Shown here in pieces: positions 41,860-51,210 of a stretch of 64,000 nucleotides of DNA (position 1 is the stretch's first letter; the number at the start of each line of letters is the position of its first letter). The stretch spans positions 62,001 through 126,000 of the forward strand of contig DJGX01000001.1 in NCBI GenBank assembly GCA_002432865.1. Reading direction: 5' to 3'. Made by a program: the position numbers and the translations under genes. Under the pieces are notes generated by a model. The model saw nothing but the letters and a program-made list of their open reading frames with translations. It searched no databases and was not told where the DNA came from. Source of the stretch: Cloacimonetes bacterium UBA5835 (GTDB taxonomy: Bacteria > Cloacimonadota > Cloacimonadia > Cloacimonadales > Cloacimonadaceae).

Positions 41860-43518
41860 ATGAAGCAAAATACATTGCTCGTCGTCCTATTGATTTTTGC
41901 TGGTGCCTTAATGGGCAATCCTCCCGAATGGGCTTGGATGCAAAGAACTTTTTGCACCGGAAACTGTATTATTTATAACCTTAAAAGTGATTCTCAGGAT
42001 AGAATTAATGTAACCGGCTATTTTGAAGGAGAACTCAGTTTGGGAGCAATAACTCTTAATTCTGCAGGGTCAAGAGATGCCTTTGTGGCTCAACTTGATG
42101 TTGAAGGTAATTGGCTTTGGGCTTGTTCAATAGGTGGAACAGGAGCTGAATATGCCCATAAAATTGCAGTGGATGCAGAAGATAATATCTATGTAGGAGG
42201 TCTTTTTTACCAGGATTTTACAGTTGGAACAACACTATTGGAAAATAATGGTAATAGTGATATCTTTTGTGTGATATTATCCTCTGCAGGAAATATACTG
42301 AATGCAATAGCTGTTGGCTCCGAGGATCAAGACACCTTAAAAGGTTTGGCTGTAACTTTAGATGGAATTTTGTTTTTAAGCGGAAATTATAGATATTCCA
42401 TTACTATTGGCAGCACAAATTTAACTAATGCTTATGTGGGATTATTTATTAGCAAATGGGATAACCAGTTAAATCCTATATGGGCTCAACAAGCAAGTAG
42501 TGTATATGGTTGTCCAGAATGTGCAAATTTGGGAACGGATAATTTTGGAAACTGTTACATAACCGGTTATTTTCTCTATCAATGTGCATTTGGTTATCCT
42601 AATCAGGTAATTTTAACCAGCCAGGAAACAAGTGGTTATATCGTAAAACTGGATGTTAACGGCAATGCAATTTGGGGTGAAAGGATCAGTGATGGCGGAA
42701 TGGGGATTATGGATAGCTATATTGACCCTTTTGGCAATAGTTATATTACTTGTGATATTTTTTTTATTATAACAGATAGTATGCAAAATAATCGGTTAGA
42801 TGCTTTTACTTATTGCGGAAAATTGGATTTTAATCAAAACTGGGAATGGTATAATGATGATTCTGCAATGGGACATTGCATACCAACCAAAATCTGTGGA
42901 GATGAAACAGGTAATTGCTATATTACCGGTAAGTTATGGGGCAATTATACTTTTGGTGATGATACTTTAACCGGATATCATAATAATGCCAATATCTATG
43001 TAGCTATGGCAAATCCGCAAGGGCAATGGCAATGGGGATTGCAAACTTATGATGCTGGCTATTTATTCTATCTGAATATTATAGATATTACTGCTTTAGA
43101 AACAGGGGGCTGTGTGATTACTGGCTCCAATTCAACTGATAGCTTGCATTTTGGCGATTTTTTTATTCCGCCTTCTTCCAATAGATATTCTTTTATAGTA
43201 AAAGTAAATGGGGAAACCCAAGCAATTTCTGATCCCGGAATTGAATCAAGTCCGCAGATTGTATTGATATACCCCAATCCTTCCCACGATATTGTTCGGT
43301 TTCAATTAAAAAACAGTGAGGGGTTAACCAGTGAAGCATCAATTTATAATATCAAAGGGCAATTGGTGAAAAGCTTTCCCAACAGACAAAATAGTGGAGT
43401 ATATGTCTTGAATTGGAATGGTTGTAATGAGACTGGCAATAAAGTTGCTTCGGGCATTTATATCTTGAGCATCAAAACTGAAAAAGGTATTATAAAGAAG
43501 ATCTTTACAAGATTATAG
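41860..43518 (+). CDS. Secreted SBBP-type beta-propeller protein with Por-type sorting domain
   Basis: This 552-residue protein has a signal peptide (about 1-18). It then has repeated blades of the pattern 'D..NIYVGG.F...F..G...L...G..D.F...', for example 'AEDNIYVGGLFYQDFTVG' and 'GNCYITGYFLYQCAFG'. This is the SBBP beta-propeller repeat common in secreted FCB proteins. The last ~90 residues are a C-terminal sorting domain ('YPNPSHDIV', 'YNIKGQLVK', 'ASGIYIL'). Its function is unknown; adhesion or a structural surface role is plausible. AAAGAGG precedes the ATG. Confidence 0.82.
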   Translation: MKQNTLLVVLLIFAGALMGNPPEWAWMQRTFCTGNCIIYNLKSDSQDRINVTGYFEGELSLGAITLNSAGSRDAFVAQLDVEGNWLWACSIGGTGAEYAHKIAVDAEDNIYVGGLFYQDFTVGTTLLENNGNSDIFCVILSSAGNILNAIAVGSEDQDTLKGLAVTLDGILFLSGNYRYSITIGSTNLTNAYVGLFISKWDNQLNPIWAQQASSVYGCPECANLGTDNFGNCYITGYFLYQCAFGYPNQVILTSQETSGYIVKLDVNGNAIWGERISDGGMGIMDSYIDPFGNSYITCDIFFIITDSMQNNRLDAFTYCGKLDFNQNWEWYNDDSAMGHCIPTKICGDETGNCYITGKLWGNYTFGDDTLTGYHNNANIYVAMANPQGQWQWGLQTYDAGYLFYLNIIDITALETGGCVITGSNSTDSLHFGDFFIPPSSNRYSFIVKVNGETQAISDPGIESSPQIVLIYPNPSHDIVRFQLKNSEGLTSEASIYNIKGQLVKSFPNRQNSGVYVLNWNGCNETGNKVASGIYILSIKTEKGIIKKIFTRL

Positions 43519-43900
43519 GATGAATAAAAGCTATATTATCCATTAAAGAATACGATTACAGCGACATTGGGGATTCAAGCAATAAAGGTAAAAAAACCTT
43601 ATCTATTGCAAAGAAACGAAGCTCATATACAGAGCATCTTTTATTTATACTATATATTGATTAAATATTGGGGTCTGGCTGCAAGGAAAAATGTAAAACA
43701 GCTTATATGAATTGCTTTTAGCTATTCTTGTTTTTAAATAATAGTGTTTTTTATATGCTTTCAGTTTACAGCTCTACGGTATGTAATCTCACCTATCAAG
43801 AAAAATTTCTTGACTTATTAAACTAATTGACCGGAATGGTTCAGTTATTCAGTTGTGATTTTATAAGTTGATGATAAACAATATAATATAAGGAAGGAGA
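43519..43900. other. Upstream region of the TetR-RND operon
   Basis: 382 bp without a gene. It ends in a likely control zone: a candidate operator at 43828-43843, an AT-rich TATAAT (about 43883-43888) and AAGGAAGGAG before the ATG. The first 250 bp show nothing I can name. Confidence 0.45.
43828..43843. promoter_or_regulatory. Candidate TetR-type operator
   Basis: TGACC-ggaat-GGTTCA is an imperfect dyad (TGACC against TGAACC on the other strand), 58 bp upstream of the tetR-like start. The shape suits local autoregulation. The evidence is the dyad and its position only. Confidence 0.3.
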
Positions 43901-44500
43901 ATGAGCGCGTTACCGAATAAGAAAAAGTTGATATTGGAAATGGCTACTCAGCTATTTACCCGTTTCGGCTTTGCCAAGACTTCTCTGGATGAGATTGCTG
44001 CTGCAGCACAAATTGCCAAAGGGACAGTGTATTATTACTTTCCCAGTAAAGAGGATCTCTTTATTGCCTCAATAGAAGTAAAAACAAGAGAGTACTTTAC
44101 TATGTTGCGTCAGCATCTTAATGCTACAGAGGGATTCGAGGAAAAGTTGACGGAATTTTTACGATTTCCCACCAAGCTTATTTATGAAAATATGCCCATC
44201 CTGATTGAGTGTTTAATAAACATTCCCCAGAGTTTTCAGAAACAGTTACATCAACATAGAGAAAGAAGTAGGGAAGTTATGATGCAGATACTTTCTGAAA
44301 TAATCCAACTTGGGAAAAAAGAAGATCTAATTGATGATCGTTTCTCTGAAGATAGGCTCTGTGAAGTGATAACAGATTGGTTTGTAATTGGCGAACCAGG
44401 TTTAAAAATAGTTGATGTTCCCCGCTTGCTGGAAATGATTGAGCGGGATAATGATTTTATTATTAAGATGCTACTATATGGAATTGTGAAACGAGGATAA
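43901..44500 (+). CDS. TetR-family transcriptional regulator
   Basis: This 199-residue protein has an N-terminal helix-turn-helix ('TSLDEIAAAAQIAKGTVYYYFPSKEDLF', shown in part as residues about 26-52), the classic TetR_N domain. It is followed by an all-helical ligand domain. It lies 3 bp upstream of a TolC-like gene and heads the RND efflux operon, so it is most likely the local repressor that responds to an efflux substrate. The ligand is unknown. A strong AAGGAAGGAG ribosome site precedes the ATG. Confidence 0.92.
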   Translation: MSALPNKKKLILEMATQLFTRFGFAKTSLDEIAAAAQIAKGTVYYYFPSKEDLFIASIEVKTREYFTMLRQHLNATEGFEEKLTEFLRFPTKLIYENMPILIECLINIPQSFQKQLHQHRERSREVMMQILSEIIQLGKKEDLIDDRFSEDRLCEVITDWFVIGEPGLKIVDVPRLLEMIERDNDFIIKMLLYGIVKRG

Positions 44501-44503
44501 AAT

Positions 44504-45883
44504 ATGAAAAAGACACTAATTGTATTAGCTCTGCTTACTTTTATATTAAGCAGTGTGTATGCTATCGACTTGGAAAACAGCATCACAAAAGCTAAACAGA
44601 ACAATAAGGAACTGTTGATGGCTCAGGAAGAAATCAGAAAATCTGATGAATCTTATAAACAGGTTCGTGGCTCTGCATATCCACAATTAAATTTAAAAGG
44701 TGCTTACGGATTGAGTAAGACCTATTATCCAGATTCAGCAATACCTTCCAAAATGGATATAAGTGCAGGTTTAGATGATTCACCCACAAATAATGAAGAA
44801 TATTTGGCTGGAGTGATAAACAGTGTGGTGAATTCTATGATTCCAACCTCTCCTGCAGAGGCAGGTTCTTTTTCTATGCAACTGCAAATGAACCAGATTG
44901 TCTATTCTGGGGGTAAACTTGGAAGCGGGATAAAAGCTGGTAATTACTATCGTCAGCTTCAGAGAATCAATTATAAGATTATAGAACAGAATGTTGTTCT
45001 AAAAACTACAGAACTGTTTTATCAGTGTTTGTTAGCACAAAAACTATGGGAAGTTCAGGAAGATGGTTTACAAATAGCCAGAAGGCATTTGGAACGCGTT
45101 GAACTTTTTAATCAGGAAGGTCAGGTTTCAGAATTTGACCTCCTACAAGCTCGCCTAGGTGTAGCTAAATTGGAGCCCCAAGTTTTGAAAGCCAAAAATG
45201 ATTATGATATAGCTGTTTCTGCTTTTCGGAAACAAATTGGTGAAGAAGATAGTGATATAGTTCCTGAAGGTGAATTTGTCCTTCCTGAAAGAATAGAAAT
45301 TACTTTAGAAGATGCAACAGAGCAAGCTTTAAAACAAAGAAATGAAATTGAACTGATAGGCATAAGCACACAGATGAAGGAATTGCAATATAAGGTAGAG
45401 AAAATTAATTATTTGCCTAATGTAGCCCTCAGTGCTGATTATTCATTGTATACATCAGCGGATGAATATGCTATACAAAATGATGATTTCGGGCATAAAT
45501 ATGGAATCAGCTTAGGTTTTCAGATGCCTATTTTTACTGGTTTGACTAATACAGCTAAGCGAGATTATGCGCGCTACGACTATCAAAAAGCAAAACTGCA
45601 ACAAAGAGATACGGAAGAACTGATCGCTTTACAAATAAAGCAGGATTATCAAAAGTATTATCACGCTTGGGAAAATCATAATGTACAAACTCAGAATATT
45701 CATCTAGCTGAACGCGGATTGCAGCTTGCCCAAGTGCGTTATGATAACCATGTTGGTATCCAGCTTGAGGTTTTTGATGCCCAATTAACACTACAAACTA
45801 TTAAATTGCAATATTATCAATCGATCTATGAGATTATATCTGCTGATCGAAACTTAAAAAAATCAATTGGTATAGCCCTATAA
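44504..45883 (+). CDS. TolC-family outer-membrane efflux protein
   Basis: This 459-residue protein has a signal peptide (about 1-20) and two long helical hairpins with intervening strands typical of OEP domains. 'ENSITKAKQNNKELLMAQEE' begins the first and 'GLQLAQVRYDNHVGIQLEVFDAQ' lies near the end. It forms the trimeric exit duct of a tripartite pump. It is encoded between the TetR regulator (3-bp gap) and the adaptor lipoprotein (17-bp gap), so it is dedicated to this RND system. Confidence 0.92.
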   Translation: MKKTLIVLALLTFILSSVYAIDLENSITKAKQNNKELLMAQEEIRKSDESYKQVRGSAYPQLNLKGAYGLSKTYYPDSAIPSKMDISAGLDDSPTNNEEYLAGVINSVVNSMIPTSPAEAGSFSMQLQMNQIVYSGGKLGSGIKAGNYYRQLQRINYKIIEQNVVLKTTELFYQCLLAQKLWEVQEDGLQIARRHLERVELFNQEGQVSEFDLLQARLGVAKLEPQVLKAKNDYDIAVSAFRKQIGEEDSDIVPEGEFVLPERIEITLEDATEQALKQRNEIELIGISTQMKELQYKVEKINYLPNVALSADYSLYTSADEYAIQNDDFGHKYGISLGFQMPIFTGLTNTAKRDYARYDYQKAKLQQRDTEELIALQIKQDYQKYYHAWENHNVQTQNIHLAERGLQLAQVRYDNHVGIQLEVFDAQLTLQTIKLQYYQSIYEIISADRNLKKSIGIAL

Positions 45884-45900
45884 ATGGAGATAATAAAATT

Positions 45901-46926
45901 ATGAAAAGGTATTTAGTAATTCTAACAGTCCTGATCCTGATACTCACCTTTGCCTGTTCTAAAAAAAAGGAAGAGGGAAAGAGTATGGAACAAATATATA
46001 GCGAGGAAGGAATTCCCATTCGCCAAACAGTTGTTGAACCATCTACCTTCCGTCAAAACCTTCTTTACAATGCAACTCTTAATGGAATGGAAGAAACCAC
46101 TGTCCAGGCAATGGTTTCAGATGTAATTACCAGAATTAACGCCAAAGTGGGCGATAGAGTTGTTAAAGATCAGATTATAGTCTGTTTTCCACAGAATACA
46201 CCATCTGCACAGTATGAACAGGCTTTAACAGCTTTTAATAGCATCAAGACAACTTATGAGCGTATGCAACGACTTTTTGCCCAAGGTGCAATTAGTCAGC
46301 AAGATCTGGATAATGTGGAAACTCAGTATAAAGTATCTAAAGCTAATTTAGAAGTTAGCGACAAGATGATAAATGTCCGTGCTCCAATTAGTGGAATTAT
46401 CACTGCTATGAATGTGAATCCGAGTGAAAGAGCTTATCCAGGAAAAGATCTATTTACAGTTGCTTCTACAAATGGATACAAAGCTGTTGTGATGGTTCCG
46501 GATACCGAAATTACCAAATTTAGAAAAGGTGCTAAAGCAACCGCTACTTGGTTAGATACAACTATTTCTGGAAGAGTATCAGAAATATCTTTAGCAATGG
46601 ATAGTTCCACTAAAGCATTTAGAGTGGAAGTGGCCTTTCCGGGGATGAATAAAAAAATCAACTATGGAGTTACAGCAGAGATATCTATAGAAATTCTTAC
46701 CAAGCCAAATGTGATAGTTGTAGAGCGTCACCAAATACAAAGTAATAATGGGACAAAATATGTATGGTTGAATCAAGATGGTAAAGCTGTAAAAAGAGAA
46801 ATTACTACAGGATTAGATAATACTCTTGCCTACGAAGTTATCAGTGGTTTGAATCCTGGCGATATTCTCATTACTGAAGGTTTAAATTTGTTAACAGAAG
46901 GCGCGAAACTGCGCGTTATTGAATAA
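45901..46926 (+). CDS. RND efflux periplasmic adaptor lipoprotein
   Basis: This 341-residue membrane-fusion protein has a lipobox TFAC (Cys19). It contains the lipoyl/barrel-sandwich halves ('AMVSDVITRINAKVGDRVVKDQ' and 'VRAPISGIITAMNVNPSE'), a short alpha hairpin (about 100-150), a beta-barrel and a membrane-proximal domain ('DILITEGLNLLTEGAKLRV'). It links the inner-membrane pump to the TolC-like duct. The pump gene follows after 13 bp. Confidence 0.93.
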   Translation: MKRYLVILTVLILILTFACSKKKEEGKSMEQIYSEEGIPIRQTVVEPSTFRQNLLYNATLNGMEETTVQAMVSDVITRINAKVGDRVVKDQIIVCFPQNTPSAQYEQALTAFNSIKTTYERMQRLFAQGAISQQDLDNVETQYKVSKANLEVSDKMINVRAPISGIITAMNVNPSERAYPGKDLFTVASTNGYKAVVMVPDTEITKFRKGAKATATWLDTTISGRVSEISLAMDSSTKAFRVEVAFPGMNKKINYGVTAEISIEILTKPNVIVVERHQIQSNNGTKYVWLNQDGKAVKREITTGLDNTLAYEVISGLNPGDILITEGLNLLTEGAKLRVIE

Positions 46927-46939
46927 GGATGTTGGAACT

Positions 46940-49900
46940 ATGTTTTTAACAGATCTTTCAATTAATCGACCTGTTTTGGTCACTATGGCAATAATGGTGT
47001 TTATAGTGTTTGGAGTTCTTGCCTATTTTAATTTGCCTCTAAACCTGATGCCAGATTTAAAATTGCCTTATGTAGTTGTTCAAACCGTATATTCAGGAGC
47101 TGGTCCACGAGAAATTGAATCTCAAGTTACCGAGCCGATAGAAGAAGCAGTTGCTACAGTTAGTCAGATTGACTTTATGCAATCATACTCGATGGAGAAT
47201 GTGTCTATTGTGATGGTTGCTTTTAAATTAGGTAAGAACATAGATGTTGCCAATCAGGAAGTGAAAGACAAGGTGGATGCCGTTATTCGCAGTTTACCTG
47301 ATGGCACAGATAGACCTATAGTTATGAAAATGGATATTACTGCTTTTCCTATAATGGACTTGGTTCTTTCAGGCAATATGCCTCCCAAGGATTTATATGA
47401 ACTTGCTGATGGAGAGCTGAAAGATCGTATATCTCAAATTCCAGGTGTAGCGAGGGTTTCATTAACTGGAGGAGCGAAAAGGCAAATTGATGTACGGCTT
47501 ACTGATAAGGTTGTTTTTGAGAATAATATATCATTATCACAATTAAGTGGAATTCTTGCTGCAGCAAATCTGGATATGCCTGCAGGAAACTTTACGCATG
47601 GAACTCAGGAATATTCAGTAAGGTTAAAAGGTGAATTTCAGAATGTGAAAGAGATAGAGAATACTGATATACCCACAGCTTTTGGAGTAAAAAAACTATC
47701 CCAATTGGCACGAGTTTCGGATACTACTGAAGAAGTTCGTTCCAAAGCAATTTATTTCAATATTCAGGAGAACTTGAAAGACGACAATATTGTGCGTTTA
47801 TCTATTACTAATGCTTCCGATGGAAATGTTGTTAGTGTTGCAGAAGAAATTACAAAACAAATACCAATTTTAAATAAGGGTCTTCCTGAGGGTGTGAAAC
47901 TTGAAGTTATGCGTGATGATAGCGTCTTTACCAAAGACACTATTAATTCTACTTTGGTGAATATTCTTCTGGGTATAATCTTTACAGGATTGGTTCTCTT
48001 CATCTTTTTACATGATTTGCGTTCAACCCTTATTGTAGCAATATCAATGCCTTATTGCATAATTTCCACATTTGTATTTATGCAGCTTTTTGGCTATTCT
48101 TTCAATATTATGACAATGATGGGATTATCCACTTCAGTAGGAATATTAGTTTCCAGTTCAGTTGTTGTTTTAGAGAATATTTTCCGACATAAAGATATGG
48201 GTAAAACCAGAAAACAAGCAGCCCAAATAGGAACAAACGAAATTGGTACTTCAGTTTTGGCATCTACTTTAACCAATATTGTGGTATTCCTCCCCATTGC
48301 TACTATGACTTCTATGGTAGGTCGATTCTTTACGGAATTTGCCATAACTGTAACTGTAGCTACATTATTTTCTCTGTTAACAGCTTTTACTATTACTCCG
48401 ATGCTTGCATCCAAAATTATACCTAAAGAGAAAAAAGTTAGTAAATGGGGACAATCATTTGATAAAATGTTCGATAAATTTAGTAATGTATATTCCAAAT
48501 TTTTAAGCTATGTTTTAAGATCAAAGAAAACCAGCGTTAGTATCCTTTTGTTTACTCTTGTGGCGTTATTGATTTCAGTTGGCCTTGCTTTTGTAGTGGG
48601 GATGGAAATGATACCAAATGTAGACCAACGCAATCTTACTGTTTCAATAGAAATGCCTCAGGGAAGCAATTTAGAAGAAACAGCTAAAACAATGGATATA
48701 ATTCAAAATCGGTTAGCAAAACATAAAGAAATCGTGCATATACTCACAAATCTTGGTTCCAGTGGCTCTATTGATACAGGAACCAATTTAGCCAGTGCTG
48801 ATATCAAACTGGTGGATAGACAGGATCGTAAATATTCTGCAAATCAATTAGTAGATATCTTAACTAAAGAGCTTGCCGATATACCAAATGCTAAAATAAA
48901 AATAGCAGGTTCTTCTATGGGTATGGGAGTGGGTATGGGAGGTGGAGGCCGTTCTGCTGTGGAATTTATGCTTGAAGGTCAAGATATTGATCGTTTGGAA
49001 CAGCTTAAAAATGAAGTTATTAAAGCGATTGAAGATATACCAGGTTTAATCAATTTAGACACTTCCAGCCGTTGGGGCAGGTCTGAGCTTACTCTCTATC
49101 CCAAAAGAGATAAACTTGCTGCAGCAGGAGCTACAGTCTATGATTTAGCATTAGCTTTACGAGCAAATGTAGAAGGTTTAGTTTCTACCGAATACAGAGA
49201 AAGCGGTAATCAATACGATTTAAAAATTTCTCTGGAAGATGATGTAGTTAACACCCCGGATAAGATTAGAAATCTGAATGTTGTTGTGATGGGCAGGAAT
49301 TACCTTGTTTCCCAATTAGCAGATGTTGATTTCTCTTCAGGGATTAATAGAATAACTCATTATGACCGTTATAAAACTGTTATGGTCACCGGCGATATAG
49401 CAAGCGGATACCATCTAAGCGATATAACTTCTCAAATTAATGAACGGATACAAAAATTCAATTTTCCTAGTGGTTATCGTTTTGAATGGGGTGGAGAAGC
49501 AAAAATGATGCAAGAAACAACAGTTGATATGGTTCGCACCTTTATTCTTGCTGTAATTTTAACCTATATGTTATTATCAGCAATTCTGGAGAGTTTTGCA
49601 CAACCTGTTTTAATTTTGGCAACAGTCCCTCTGGCATTAATTGGAGTAGTTCTCTCCTTACTTATTGCCGGACAAACATTTAACATCGTTTCTATGATGT
49701 CTATAATAATGTTAGTTGGCATTGTTGTTAATAACGCTATATTAATAATGGACTATGTTAATATTAAACGCAGGGATGGATATAGTGTCCACGATGCTTT
49801 AATGGAAGCAGGTAAAATGAAATTAAAGCCGATAGTTATGTCTACCTTGGCTATTATATTTGGTATGTTACCAATGGCTATAGGTATTGGTAGTACAGGA

Positions 49901-50035
49901 GCTGAAATGACCAGACCAATGGGAATTGTATCCATTGGAGGATTGGTAGTTTCCACTTTCCTTACTCTAATAATTATTCCGGCTTTCTATTTCATAACTA
50001 CCAAAAATATCCATGCTAAAAAAGAATCCCAGTAA
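46940..50035 (+). CDS. RND (AcrB/HAE-like) efflux pump lacking the canonical proton-relay residues
   Basis: I choose ATG 46940 (1031 residues, 'MFLTDLSINRPVLV'); an in-frame TTG at 46919 overlaps the adaptor stop. Twelve membrane helices and two large periplasmic loops match AcrB-type pumps ('SINRPV' start, 'GAGPREIESQVTEPIEEAV', 'MEMIPNVDQ'). In TM4 the AcrB Asp407-Asp408 pair is replaced by Ser405-Ser406 ('GILVSSSVVVLEN'). In TM10 the Lys940 position is Asn931 ('GIVVNNAILIMDY'). A Gly/Met-rich loop ('MGMGVGMGGGG') lies in the second porter region. Export is expected, but the coupling ion or mechanism may differ. Confidence 0.9.
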   Translation: MFLTDLSINRPVLVTMAIMVFIVFGVLAYFNLPLNLMPDLKLPYVVVQTVYSGAGPREIESQVTEPIEEAVATVSQIDFMQSYSMENVSIVMVAFKLGKNIDVANQEVKDKVDAVIRSLPDGTDRPIVMKMDITAFPIMDLVLSGNMPPKDLYELADGELKDRISQIPGVARVSLTGGAKRQIDVRLTDKVVFENNISLSQLSGILAAANLDMPAGNFTHGTQEYSVRLKGEFQNVKEIENTDIPTAFGVKKLSQLARVSDTTEEVRSKAIYFNIQENLKDDNIVRLSITNASDGNVVSVAEEITKQIPILNKGLPEGVKLEVMRDDSVFTKDTINSTLVNILLGIIFTGLVLFIFLHDLRSTLIVAISMPYCIISTFVFMQLFGYSFNIMTMMGLSTSVGILVSSSVVVLENIFRHKDMGKTRKQAAQIGTNEIGTSVLASTLTNIVVFLPIATMTSMVGRFFTEFAITVTVATLFSLLTAFTITPMLASKIIPKEKKVSKWGQSFDKMFDKFSNVYSKFLSYVLRSKKTSVSILLFTLVALLISVGLAFVVGMEMIPNVDQRNLTVSIEMPQGSNLEETAKTMDIIQNRLAKHKEIVHILTNLGSSGSIDTGTNLASADIKLVDRQDRKYSANQLVDILTKELADIPNAKIKIAGSSMGMGVGMGGGGRSAVEFMLEGQDIDRLEQLKNEVIKAIEDIPGLINLDTSSRWGRSELTLYPKRDKLAAAGATVYDLALALRANVEGLVSTEYRESGNQYDLKISLEDDVVNTPDKIRNLNVVVMGRNYLVSQLADVDFSSGINRITHYDRYKTVMVTGDIASGYHLSDITSQINERIQKFNFPSGYRFEWGGEAKMMQETTVDMVRTFILAVILTYMLLSAILESFAQPVLILATVPLALIGVVLSLLIAGQTFNIVSMMSIIMLVGIVVNNAILIMDYVNIKRRDGYSVHDALMEAGKMKLKPIVMSTLAIIFGMLPMAIGIGSTGAEMTRPMGIVSIGGLVVSTFLTLIIIPAFYFITTKNIHAKKESQ

Positions 50036-50049
50036 AAAAGGAGCGTACA

Positions 50050-50565
50050 ATGAAAAGAATCACACGTCTCATTAGCCTCGCTTTATTAGCGATATTTATC
50101 CTCGTCGGTATCTTCGGATGCTATGGCAATATGTCACTAACCAAAAAAGTGTATAACTTTAATGGCAGTTTAGGTAACAAATATGTCCAGAGTATTGTTA
50201 ACTGGGCTTTTTGGATATGTCCAGTTTATGAAGCATCTATGATTCTGGACATTTGTTTGTTTAACACCATTGAATTTTGGACAGGCAGCAATCCTTTAAC
50301 TATGAACGAAAATGAAAAGATAATTAAATATGCTGAAGGTCCTAATGGTGAATATAAATTCGAAATCAGTAAAAACCAAATAATTATTTCTCAACCCAAC
50401 GATGGCACTGGTAATGAAAACACAGTTCTTTCTTTTGATCCAGATAGCAATAGTTGGGTTATGAATAATGATGGTGTGTCTCAACAAATTGGCTATCTGG
50501 AAGGTGATCAGCTAAAGCTAGTTTCTCCTTCTGGAGAGGAACTATCAATTAATCTCATAAAATAA
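50050..50565 (+). CDS. DUF3332-type lipoprotein
   Basis: This 171-residue protein has a lipobox-like GIFGC (Cys24) and the family pattern 'CYGNMSLTKKVYNFNGSLGNK', 'INWAFWI'-like helix ('IVNWAFWICPVYEASMILD'), then 'FNTIEFWTGSNP'. A polar beta-rich domain (about 95-171) follows. DUF3332 proteins are small envelope proteins of unknown role. It lies 14 bp after the RND pump gene and 9 bp before the Nfu gene, so it is co-transcribed with the efflux system. Confidence 0.78.
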   Translation: MKRITRLISLALLAIFILVGIFGCYGNMSLTKKVYNFNGSLGNKYVQSIVNWAFWICPVYEASMILDICLFNTIEFWTGSNPLTMNENEKIIKYAEGPNGEYKFEISKNQIIISQPNDGTGNENTVLSFDPDSNSWVMNNDGVSQQIGYLEGDQLKLVSPSGEELSINLIK

Positions 50566-50574
50566 GGAAATACA

Positions 50575-50802
50575 GTGATAGAACGACAAAAAATAGAAAG
50601 CATACTGGATAAAGTTCGCCCTTCTATTCAAGCAGACGGAGGTGATGTCGAACTAATTAATATCCGTGACGATAATGTTATTGAAGTACGTTTGAAGGGT
50701 ACCTGTAACGGATGCCCTATGGCAACCTTAACTCTGAAAGCTGGTATTGAACGTATCATTAAGGAAGAAGTTCCTGAAGTTAAAGAAGTTATCGCAGTTT
50801 AA
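50575..50802 (+). CDS. Nfu-type (NifU C-terminal domain) Fe-S cluster protein
   Basis: This 75-residue protein starts at GTG 50575 with AAGGAAA upstream. It is a single NifU-like C-terminal domain: 'IRPSIQADGGDVELI'-type start (here 'VRPSIQADGGDVEL') and 'LKGTCNGCPMATLTLKAGIE', carrying the CxxC that binds a [4Fe-4S] cluster for delivery to target proteins. It is the last gene of the efflux operon, followed by a strong palindromic terminator. Its link to an RND pump is odd and may be only positional. Confidence 0.92.
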   Translation: MIERQKIESILDKVRPSIQADGGDVELINIRDDNVIEVRLKGTCNGCPMATLTLKAGIERIIKEEVPEVKEVIAV

Positions 50803-50837
50803 CAAAAGTAACCATCCCTGATACTTGCAACATACAT

Positions 50838-50867
50838 AAAATGGGTGTGGATATCCACACCCATTTT
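50838..50867. terminator. Palindromic rho-independent terminator of the efflux operon
   Basis: A perfect palindrome with core ATGGGTGTGGAT (50841-50852) and its complement to 50864 is flanked by A and T runs (AAAA at 50838, then TTTTT). It can work in both directions and lies 35 bp after the Nfu stop codon. Confidence 0.85.
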
Positions 50868-50923
50868 TATCTGTGGGATTTATAGCTTTTCAGTATCTCC
50901 TTTTTTTAATTTAGTGTCAATTT

Positions 50924-50937
50924 TTTAGGACGCCTCA
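50924..50937 (+). repeat. TTTAGGACGCCTCA repeat, distant copy
   Basis: It is identical over 14 bp to 17731-17744 and is followed at 50940 by a second CGCCTCA, ACGCCTCAT. It lies just after the efflux operon terminator. Confidence 0.5.
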
Positions 50938-50950
50938 GTACGCCTCATAG

Positions 50951-51005
50951 CTTCCTATATCCTTCCCTTATAATTCCCATATCATTCCCTTATCGATCCC
51001 TTATG
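50951..51005 (+). repeat. Five tandem 11-bp iteron-like repeats
   Basis: The units are exactly 11 bp each: CTTCCTATATC, CTTCCCTTATA, ATTCCCATATC, ATTCCCTTATC and GATCCCTTATG, giving the consensus NTTCCCWTATC. They are head to tail without gaps. The same unit occurs in a 2+2 inverted arrangement at 62659-62703. Confidence 0.75.
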
Positions 51006-51210
51006 ACAATATGGAAATGATAGTGGAAAGTCTTTAGCAGTATATCACTTTTAAGTAGTAGATTACATATAAAAAAGAAGGTTATTGAACTGCATTGATT
51101 GCATTAATACTATCTTGGCAGAATGAAATCAGAAACAAAAAAATTGACAAGGCAGCGCATTTTAAAAATAAGGTAATAAAAGAAATTATAAAAAACAACG
51201 GAGTTCAATT

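Larger units (their letters stand above)
50803..51210. other. Repeat-bearing intergenic region
   Basis: 408 bp with no gene. In order it holds the palindromic terminator, the TTTAGGACGCCTCA repeat, five 11-bp direct repeats, and an AT-rich stretch with a TTGACA (51144-51149) before the threonine dehydrogenase gene. Confidence 0.6.
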
